DNA from: Actinomycetota bacterium
Lineage (GTDB): Bacteria > Actinomycetota > Thermoleophilia > Gaiellales > Gaiellaceae
DNA length: 6,679 bases
NCBI GenBank assembly: GCA_013812465.1
Contig: JACCTK010000310.1
Span: 1 to 6,679 of the forward strand
Direction of reading: 5' to 3'
Positions 1-4,683 of this stretch are shown here, one piece after another. The notes beneath the pieces were generated by a model. The model did no database searches. It had not been told where the DNA came from and saw nothing but the letters and a program-made list of their open reading frames with translations. How positions within the stretch are numbered: the stretch's first letter is position 1; every line of letters starts with the position of its first letter. The position numbers and the translations under genes were made by a program.

Positions 1-2
1 GC

Positions 3-455
3 CCAGGACCTGTCGGGCCGCCCGGCCCACCTGGCGCCGCGGGCCCTCCTGGCTCCGCAGGTCCTCCGGGCGCGGCTGGCCCGCCCGGGCCTCCCGGTTC
101 GGCCGGCCCACCTGGGCCTCCCGGTCCTCCCGGACCTCCCGGCTCCGTCGGACCTCCTGGACCTCCTGGGCCTGCCGGGCCTGCCGACTCCCAGGTGCCG
201 GCCGCGGTCTCGGGCACGTCGGCCGCCGCCCTGAACGCAGGTCAGTCGTACTCGCTGACGAACACCTGTCCGGCAGGGAGGAAGATCCTCGGCGGCGGGT
301 ATACCTAAGTCTCGGCAGCGAGCCAGACCAGCCGCTTGTCTGTGGATTCCTATCCGAGCGCCGCGGGCGCGTGGACGGCGACAGTCAAGGTTCACCAGAA
401 CCTCGGCGGGTCGGTGACGATCGCGCTCTCCGTCTACGCGGTCTGCACGGTCTGA
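3..455 (+). pseudogene. Collagen-like repeat protein, 3' part, interrupted by an in-frame TAA
   Basis: The frame starting at base 3 encodes 20 uninterrupted Gly-X-Y triplets (Gly codons every 9 bases from 6 to 177), mostly Gly-Pro-Pro and Gly-Pro-Ala, as in bacterial collagen-like proteins that form extracellular triple helices. A globular tail follows: [13 protein letters not shown], then [16 protein letters not shown]. At 306-308 there is a TAA. The same frame then stays open for 48 codons, encoding VSAASQTSRLSVDSYPS, WTATVKV and SVYAVCTV, before TGA at 453-455. The downstream part reads as the natural end of the domain: beta-rich, with a second Cys that could pair with the Cys before the stop. 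I therefore read it as one gene with a nonsense change, or a base-calling error. The 5' end and any signal peptide lie outside the window. The truncated product would keep the collagen stalk and lose half the tail domain. The last 22 bases overlap the convergent transketolase gene. Exact role unknown; adhesion or surface structure is a guess. Confidence 0.82.
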
Positions 456-2293
456 CGGACGAGCTGGCTCGCGGCCTCGGCGACGTGCTCGGCATCGATG
501 CCGGCGGCCGCGAGCAGCTCGCCCGCCTTGCCCGAGCCGGGCATCTCCCGGACGGCGAGCTTCACGACGCGGGATGGCGCGTCGACATCTGCCAGCGCTG
601 AGAGCACGGCATCCCCGAGGCCCCCTTCGGCCCAGTGGTCCTCTATCGTGACGATCCGCCCTTGCGTCACCTCCGCTGCTGCCAGCAGCGTCTCGGCATC
701 GAGCGGCTTGATCGAGTAGAGGTCGATCACCCGGGCGGCGATTCCATCCTCCGCCAACCGGTCGGCGGCCTGCAGCGCCTCGGGCACGGTGATCCCCGCG
801 GCGACGAGCGCGACCTCATCCTCGTCGGAGGAGCGCAGAACGCGGCTGCCGCCGATCTCGAACTCCTCGTCCGGCGCGTAGATGACCGGCGTCGCCGGCC
901 GCAGAGTGCGGATGTACGCGATCCCATCGACATCGGCGAGAGCGGCGACGAGCTTGGCGGTCTGGTTTGCGTCGCAGGGATGGAGCACGACGCTGCCGTG
1001 GATCGCGCGGAACATGGCGATGTCCTCGAGGCCCATCTGCGAGGCGCCGTCCTCACCGATCGAGACGCCGGCATGAGACCCCGAGAGAACGAGGCGCGCG
1101 CGGCTCACCGCAGCCATCCGCACGAAGTCGTGGGCGCGTGACAGAAAAGCGGCGAACGTGGATACGAACGGGCGCCAGCCGACGATTTGAAGCCCCACGG
1201 CGGTCGCCACCATCTGCTGCTCCGCGATGTACATCTCGAAGAAGCGCTCGGGATGCGCGTCCTTGAAGATCTCCGCGAAGGTCGAGTTCGAGACCTCGCC
1301 GTCGAGCGCGACGACGTCACCGCGCGCGCCCCCGAGAGCCGCGAGCGCCTCACCGTAGGCCTTGCGCGTCGCAACCTCGGCGCCCAGCTCGTAGGTCGGG
1401 AGCTCGAGCTTCGCAGTAGAGAACCGATGTGGTTCACCCGGCTCGGGCCTAGCGATCTCGATCCGGATCTCTCGAGTCCCACCAAGCTCTTCGATCGCGT
1501 GCTCCGGATCGTCGAGCGTCTTGCCGTGGAATCCGTTCTCATTCTCGACGGCGGCGACGCCTTTGCCCTTGACCGTGCGGGCCACTACCAGCGTGGGCTT
1601 TCCGGTGGTCTCGCCGGCTTCCGCGAACGCGCGATCGATCTCGTCGACGTCATGGCCGTCGATCGCGATCGCATGCCAGCCGAAAGCGCGCGCTCGCGCC
1701 ACGTAGGTATCGAGGTTCCAGCCGACCATCGTCTCCCCGCGCTGACCCAGCCGGTTGACGTCGAGGATCGCAGTCAGGTTGTCGAGCGAGTAGTGGGCGG
1801 CGTGCTCGAACGCCTCCCACATCGAGCCCTCCGCCATCTCGCTGTCCCCGCACAGGACCCACGTTCGAGCCGGGAGACGATCCAGGCGCTTGGCGGCCAG
1901 CGCCGTTCCGACTCCGATCGGCAGGCCCTGGCCGAGGGAGCCGGTGGCCACGTCGACCCACGGCAGGACAGGCGTCGGGTGCCCTTCGAGGCGGCTTCCG
2001 TGCTGGCGGTACGACAGGAGCTCCTCGTCCGAGATCACGCCTGCGGCCAGATAGATCGAGTAGAGCAGCGTCGACGCGTGCCCCTTAGAGAAGATCAGCC
2101 GGTCGTTCGCAGGGCTCTTCGGCGCGTCGAAGTCGTAGCGCAGGTAGCCGTCGGCGAGCACCGCCAGCAGGTCGGCGGCGGACATGGCCGAGGTTGGGTG
2201 CCCGGACTTCGCCACCGCGCTCATGCGAATCGAGTCGACCCGGAGCTGTTGTCCCAGCTCGGAGCGGCGTTCGGCGTCGGTCATGGACGGCAT
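434..2293 (-). CDS. tkt: Transketolase, short (animal-like) type
   Basis: A 619-residue thiamine-diphosphate enzyme that moves two-carbon ketol units between sugar phosphates in the cytosolic non-oxidative pentose-phosphate pathway. The N-terminal ThDP domain has SGHPTSAMSAADLL (His32), FSKGHAS (His72), GHPTP (His105) and the cofactor motif GDSEMAEGS starting at Gly149 and running to VNRLGQ (Asn180). The middle pyrimidine-binding domain has EMYIAEQQMVATAVG with the catalytic-type Glu358, STFAAFLSRAHDFVR, and SHAGVSIGEDGASQMG. The C-terminal domain is complete (VALVAAGITVPEAL, YSIKPLD, TIEDHWAEGGLGDAV). Length and motif wording match the roughly 620-residue vertebrate-type enzymes, not the 660-700-residue E. 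coli type. The start is ATG at 2293, or ATG at 2284 three codons in; neither has a strong ribosome-binding site. It diverges from transaldolase across 46 bp and ends in TAG inside the tail of the collagen-like gene. All key residues I checked are present, so it should be active. Confidence 0.96.
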   Translation of the reverse strand: MPSMTDAERRSELGQQLRVDSIRMSAVAKSGHPTSAMSAADLLAVLADGYLRYDFDAPKSPANDRLIFSKGHASTLLYSIYLAAGVISDEELLSYRQHGSRLEGHPTPVLPWVDVATGSLGQGLPIGVGTALAAKRLDRLPARTWVLCGDSEMAEGSMWEAFEHAAHYSLDNLTAILDVNRLGQRGETMVGWNLDTYVARARAFGWHAIAIDGHDVDEIDRAFAEAGETTGKPTLVVARTVKGKGVAAVENENGFHGKTLDDPEHAIEELGGTREIRIEIARPEPGEPHRFSTAKLELPTYELGAEVATRKAYGEALAALGGARGDVVALDGEVSNSTFAEIFKDAHPERFFEMYIAEQQMVATAVGLQIVGWRPFVSTFAAFLSRAHDFVRMAAVSRARLVLSGSHAGVSIGEDGASQMGLEDIAMFRAIHGSVVLHPCDANQTAKLVAALADVDGIAYIRTLRPATPVIYAPDEEFEIGGSRVLRSSDEDEVALVAAGITVPEALQAADRLAEDGIAARVIDLYSIKPLDAETLLAAAEVTQGRIVTIEDHWAEGGLGDAVLSALADVDAPSRVVKLAVREMPGSGKAGELLAAAGIDAEHVAEAASQLVRQTVQTA

Positions 2294-2322
2294 TCTACGA
2301 CGGGGTTTCCCGTTGGCGTCGC

Positions 2323-2333
2323 GAGGTAACCTC
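2323..2333. promoter_or_regulatory. Palindromic element between divergent tkt and tal, possible shared -10 region
   Basis: GAGGTAACCTC is a perfect inverted repeat (5-base arms, one central A) in the 46-bp gap between the two starts. On the + strand it contains TAACCT (2327-2332), a TAnnnT -10-like hexamer ending 7 bases before the tal ATG, which would give a leaderless or nearly leaderless transcript. On the - strand the same bases read TTACCT, a poorer -10. GAGG at 2323-2326 could instead be a distant ribosome-binding site for tal, 13 bases from the ATG. No convincing -35 was found. The assignment is inference. Confidence 0.3.
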
Positions 2334-2339
2334 TCTCGA

Positions 2340-3437
2340 ATGGCTCGAAGTCGACTACATCAGCTGTCGGAGCACGGCGTCAGCGTCTGGATCGACTCGC
2401 TGTCCCGCGAGATGCTCGAGACAGGCGAGCTCGCGAGGCTCATCCAAGAGGACGCGGTCGTCGGCGTCACCTCGAATCCGACCATTTTCGAGAAGGCGCT
2501 CTCGGCCGGCGGTTGGTACGACGACCAGCTCCGCGAGGTGTTGGGGGGAGACGACGACTCGAAGGAGGTCTTCATCGACCTCGCCACCGAGGACGTGCGC
2601 CGTGCGTGCGATCTCCTGCACCGGGTGTGGGAGGACACGGGCCGTGTGGACGGTTACGTGTCCATCGAGGTCGATCCGGATATCGCGTACGACCGAGACG
2701 CTTCGTACGAGCAAGCGATGCGCCTGCACGAGCTCGTCGACCGTCCGAACGTCTTCGTCAAGATTCCGGGAACCGAGCCAGGCCTGGGAGCGATCGAGGA
2801 CTGCATCGCCCGAGGACGCTCGATCAACGTCACGCTGATCTTCTCCCTCGCACGTCACGCCGAGGTCATCGAGGCGTACATCTGTGGGCTCGAGCGGCTC
2901 GTCGCCGACGGCGGAGATCCCGCGCCAGTCGCCTCGGTCGCGAGCTTCTTCGTATCTCGGGTGGACACCGAGGCCGATCGCCGTCTGGCCGAGGCCGGCC
3001 GTGACGATCTCCAGGGAAAGCTCGCGGTCGCCAACGCCAAGCTCGCCTACCAGCAGTACCTCGAGGCGTTCTCCGGGGAGCGCTGGCAGGCGCTCGCCGC
3101 CGAGGGGGCGCGTGCGCAGCGCTGTCTGTGGGCGTCGACCTCGACCAAGAATCCCGAGTATCGCGACGTGCTGTACGTCGAAGAGCTGATCGGGCCGGAG
3201 ACGGTCAACACCATGCCGCTCGAGACCATCGTCGCCTTCCAGGATCACGGCGCCGTAAAGGACACACTCACCCAAGGAGTCGACGAGGCGCGGCAGCACC
3301 TCCACGCGCTCGCCGATGCCGGTGTCGACTACGACGACGTGGCCGCGACGCTCGAGCGAGAAGGCGTCGAGAAGTTCTCGGACTCGTTCCGGCAGCTCTT
3401 GGACGGCATCGAGTCCAAGCGCGCGGCGCTCGTTTAG
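2340..3437 (+). CDS. tal: Transaldolase
   Basis: A 365-residue cytosolic enzyme that transfers a dihydroxyacetone unit between sedoheptulose-7-phosphate and glyceraldehyde-3-phosphate through a Schiff base. Visible (beta/alpha)8-barrel motifs in order are WIDSLSRE (Asp19), VVGVTSNPTIFEKAL (Asn46), FVKIPGTEPGLGAIE with the Schiff-base Lys141, SINVTLIFSL (Asn163, Thr165), SVASFFVSRVDTEAD, LWASTSTKNP, and ETVNTMPLETIVAFQDHG. The length fits the 360-375-residue actinobacterial/TalB-like class. The reading frame is open upstream to 2184, but that extension lies antisense to tkt and has no transaldolase-like sequence. ATG 2340, giving MARSRLHQLSEHGVSVWIDS, matches the family N-terminus. In many actinobacteria tkt and tal are co-directional in one operon; here they diverge. 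TAG at 3435-3437 is followed by a candidate hairpin terminator. No lesions seen. Confidence 0.96.
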   Translation: MARSRLHQLSEHGVSVWIDSLSREMLETGELARLIQEDAVVGVTSNPTIFEKALSAGGWYDDQLREVLGGDDDSKEVFIDLATEDVRRACDLLHRVWEDTGRVDGYVSIEVDPDIAYDRDASYEQAMRLHELVDRPNVFVKIPGTEPGLGAIEDCIARGRSINVTLIFSLARHAEVIEAYICGLERLVADGGDPAPVASVASFFVSRVDTEADRRLAEAGRDDLQGKLAVANAKLAYQQYLEAFSGERWQALAAEGARAQRCLWASTSTKNPEYRDVLYVEELIGPETVNTMPLETIVAFQDHGAVKDTLTQGVDEARQHLHALADAGVDYDDVAATLEREGVEKFSDSFRQLLDGIESKRAALV

Positions 3438-3445
3438 TCGCTCGC

Positions 3446-3476
3446 GAGCCCACCCACACATCGCGGGTGGCTTTTG
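3446..3476 (+). terminator. Candidate intrinsic terminator after tal
   Basis: GCCCACCC (3448-3455) pairs with GGGTGGC (3465-3471) with one bulged C, enclosing a 9-base loop. It is followed by TTTT (3472-3475). It lies 10 bases after the transaldolase stop, in the right place to insulate the padR promoter downstream. The T-tract is short, so efficiency is uncertain. Confidence 0.6.
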
Positions 3477-3498
3477 CGCTCACTCGCTGTCCCATGAC

Positions 3499-3515
3499 AT
3501 ATGTAATTTGCATAT
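3499..3515. promoter_or_regulatory. Palindromic operator in front of padR
   Basis: ATATGTAATTTGCATAT is a 17-base inverted repeat with 7 of 8 symmetric pairs matching around a central T. It is a strikingly AT-rich island in GC-rich DNA, overlaps the start of the -10 box TATACT, and sits directly upstream of a PadR-family repressor. PadR proteins commonly bind AT-rich dyads with ATGT/ACAT-like half-sites over their own promoter. Negative autoregulation is therefore the natural reading, but it is inferred. Confidence 0.6.
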
Positions 3516-3518
3516 ACT
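3513..3518 (+). promoter_or_regulatory. -10 box of the padR promoter (TATACT)
   Basis: TATACT differs from TATAAT at one base. It ends six bases before the ATG at 3525, so a start site at the usual distance would fall on or next to that ATG and yield a leaderless mRNA. No good -35 is present: TGTCCC at 3488-3493 lies 19 bases away. Confidence 0.5.
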
Positions 3519-3524
3519 GCCGTC

Positions 3525-3917
3525 ATGCATCGTCGAAAGCACACTCGCTCGCGTAATCGCCGCCGTCTCGTTGACGGAGGCTGGTCCGTGCTACCCAGGG
3601 TCGAGCGGTTCGGAGAGCCGGCCCTGCTGCGGCTCATCTCGAACGGGCCGACACATGGGTACGAGCTCCTCGAACGGCTTCCAACGTTGGTCGGCGACGA
3701 GCGGGTGGACGTGGGGAACGTGTACCGGGCGCTGCGAGCGCTCGAGGACGAAGGGCTCGTAGTCTCGGAGTGGAGCGCGGACCTCCCGGGTCCCGCGAAG
3801 CGGAGCTACACGTTGACCGACGAGGGCCGGGCGCTGCTCGGCGAGTGGTTGAGAGCGCTCGGCGCGCTTCGCGACGAGCTAACGACATTTCTCGACGATT
3901 CTTCAGAAGGGAGGTGA
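3525..3917 (+). CDS. PadR-family winged-helix transcriptional repressor (short type)
   Basis: A 130-residue DNA-binding regulator. Residues 1-19 are a basic His/Arg tail (MHRRKHTRSRNRRR). The winged helix spans about 26-102: RFGEPALLRLISNGPTHGYE matches the PadR signature (Leu-rich helix, then G-P-x-H-G-Y-E), VDVGNVYRALRALEDEGLV is the recognition region, and KRSYTLTDEGRALL is the wing and start of the last helix. A short C-terminal helix (100-125) marks the small PadR class. Two starts compete. ATG 3525 fits the -10 box and a leaderless transcript. GTG 3588 has GGAGG at 3577-3581 with 6-base spacing and would give a 109-residue protein without the basic tail. I keep ATG because the tail resembles the head of the next protein. 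Codon third positions before 3588 are less GC-rich than after, so the choice is open. TGA at 3915-3917 lies inside the next gene's ribosome-binding region. Ligand and other targets are unknown. Confidence 0.88.
   Translation: MHRRKHTRSRNRRRLVDGGWSVLPRVERFGEPALLRLISNGPTHGYELLERLPTLVGDERVDVGNVYRALRALEDEGLVVSEWSADLPGPAKRSYTLTDEGRALLGEWLRALGALRDELTTFLDDSSEGR
3907..3916 (+). promoter_or_regulatory. Strong ribosome-binding site coupling padR to the small downstream gene
   Basis: AAGGGAGGTG is a near-ideal Shine-Dalgarno sequence whose GGAGG core (3910-3914) is 5 bases from ATG 3920. It runs into the padR TGA (3915-3917), so ribosomes finishing padR would sit on it. This fixes the start of the small gene and implies translational coupling. 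Confidence 0.8.
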
Positions 3918-3919
3918 AC

Positions 3920-4114
3920 ATGTGCCGAAAACACGAACATCGCAGCCATAGAAGGACAAGGCGCGCTCCCAAGCGCGCGGAGTTCCTGAGCGCGCTCGAA
4001 GAGCGCCAGAAGGATCTCGAGCAGGAGATCGCGGACATCCACGACCTGATCAAGCGTCTGCGCGACGAGGCCGAGACCACGCCGGTCACGGCCGAGCCGA
4101 CGCCCGCGATCTAA
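3920..4114 (+). CDS. Small Cys/His/Arg-rich coiled-coil protein coupled to padR
   Basis: A 64-residue protein with no enzymatic motif. The head MCRKHEHRSHRRTRR has one Cys and three His within ten residues and is very basic. Residues 20-50 form one amphipathic helix with hydrophobic a/d positions at L23, L26, Q30, L33, I37, I40, I44 and L47, a flawless 3-4-3-4 heptad pattern. This is a short two- or three-stranded coiled coil. The tail (51-64) is Pro/Thr-rich and probably disordered. Small coiled-coil proteins of the DUF5320 kind are often encoded beside PadR regulators, and the helix wording resembles them, but I cannot confirm membership. The gene starts 2 bases after padR and has an excellent ribosome-binding site, so it is probably co-transcribed and made in excess of PadR. 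It could be a regulator partner, metal sensor or nucleic-acid-binding oligomer; all are inference. TAA at 4112-4114 is followed by a perfect palindrome. Confidence 0.8.
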   Translation: MCRKHEHRSHRRTRRAPKRAEFLSALEERQKDLEQEIADIHDLIKRLRDEAETTPVTAEPTPAI

Positions 4115-4127
4115 GTTCGATTGCCTA

Positions 4128-4142
4128 GTGACACAGTGTCAC
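4128..4142. repeat. Perfect 15-bp palindrome GTGACAC-A-GTGTCAC
   Basis: Seven-base arms match perfectly around one central A. It lies 13 bases after the small coiled-coil gene and overlaps the final TGA (4139-4141) of the hisN-like pseudogene. A one-base centre is too tight for an RNA hairpin loop, and there is no T-tract on either strand. A protein-binding dyad is therefore more likely than a terminator. The half-site spacing (GTGA-N7-TCAC) is one base off the Crp pattern (N6). Confidence 0.45.
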
Positions 4143-4673
4143 AAGGCGCTCGTCGAGCCGGGCAGGTCAGAGTCGAGGCTGGCCCGCCCGGCGACTGCGC
4201 GCACGAGCTCGTCGTGGAGGAGGCCGTTCGACGTGATCGCGCCGCGACCGTCGATCCGCGCGGTGCCCGAGAAGTCCGAGATACGTCCGCCGGCCTACTC
4301 GACGATCACCTGCACCGCTGCCAGATCCCATTCGCTCACCCCGGTGGCGTCGAAGGCACCGTCGACCGCGCCCTCGGCGACGAGCATGTGCGCCCAGAAG
4401 TCGCCGAATCCGCGCACGTGCCAGGCGCGGCTCGCGAGCTCCGGCACGCCGTCCTCGTAGGCGAAGCTAAGCACCGCGTCTTCGACCCGTGCGACCTCGG
4501 ACACGCGTAGCAGCTCCTCGTTCCCGAACGCGCCACCCGTGCGCTCGGCCCACGCCCGGTGACCGGTGTCAGATCGGGCTTCGTCTCGACCGCGAGCCCA
4601 GCGCCAAAGCGAGGGAGGGAGATCGCGTCCGCGGCGTCGGCGAGTTCGAGTGCGAGCTCGAGGTCGGGCCCAC
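4139..4673 (-). pseudogene. hisN: Decayed histidinol-phosphatase / inositol-monophosphatase family gene (hisN-like)
   Basis: Pieces of a HisN-type Mg-dependent sugar-phosphatase are readable in order on the - strand. From 4665 to about 4558: DLELALELADAADAISLPRF and VETKPDLTPVT, the family N-terminus. From about 4558 in another frame: RAWAERTGGAFGNEELLRVS, HVRGFGDFWAHMLVAEGAVD and SEWDLAAVQVIVE. A TAG follows at 4295-4297. The same frame then continues AGGRISDFSGTARIDG and TSNGLLHDELVRAVAG to TGA at 4139-4141. Intact members run VIVEEAGGR, so TAG replaces a Glu codon. About 80 residues between DLTPVT and the WAER segment are missing, including the GEE and DPIDGT metal-binding and catalytic motifs. 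No start codon is in frame with the N-terminal piece: GTG at 4673-4671 is one base out. The gene lay 10 bases behind the secreted beta-domain gene and probably belonged to its operon. Intact, it would dephosphorylate histidinol phosphate or a related phosphomonoester. In this state it cannot. Confidence 0.85.
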
Positions 4674-4683
4674 GCCCCCGAAG

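Noticed and set aside
3..185. Short-period repeats resembling a CRISPR or tandem DNA repeat
   Set aside because: The 9-base periodicity is that of Gly-X-Y codons in an open frame. There are no spacers.
1187..2329. Long open frame on the + strand opposite transketolase
   Set aside because: It lies wholly antisense to a motif-perfect transketolase, and its translation is Arg/Val-rich with no recognisable domain. It is a codon-bias shadow.
2355..3461. Long open frame on the - strand opposite transaldolase
   Set aside because: Antisense shadow of a complete transaldolase, with no domain or ribosome-binding site.
4128..4142. Crp/FNR-type binding site
   Set aside because: The half-sites GTGA and TCAC are separated by 7 bases, not 6, and the position is at gene ends, not before a promoter.
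4128..4142. Bidirectional intrinsic terminator between the convergent units
   Set aside because: The dyad has only one central base, so a usable loop would cost several pairs, and neither strand has a T-run.
306..4297. Alternative genetic code or stop-codon recoding to explain the in-frame TAA and TAG
   Set aside because: Two different stops would have to be recoded, while TAG ends transketolase and transaldolase normally and TAA ends the small coiled-coil gene. The hisN-like gene also has a deletion, so ordinary mutation or read error is simpler.
4121..4510. Open frames on the + strand after the small coiled-coil gene
   Set aside because: They are antisense to the hisN-like remains, whose family resemblance on the other strand is clear.
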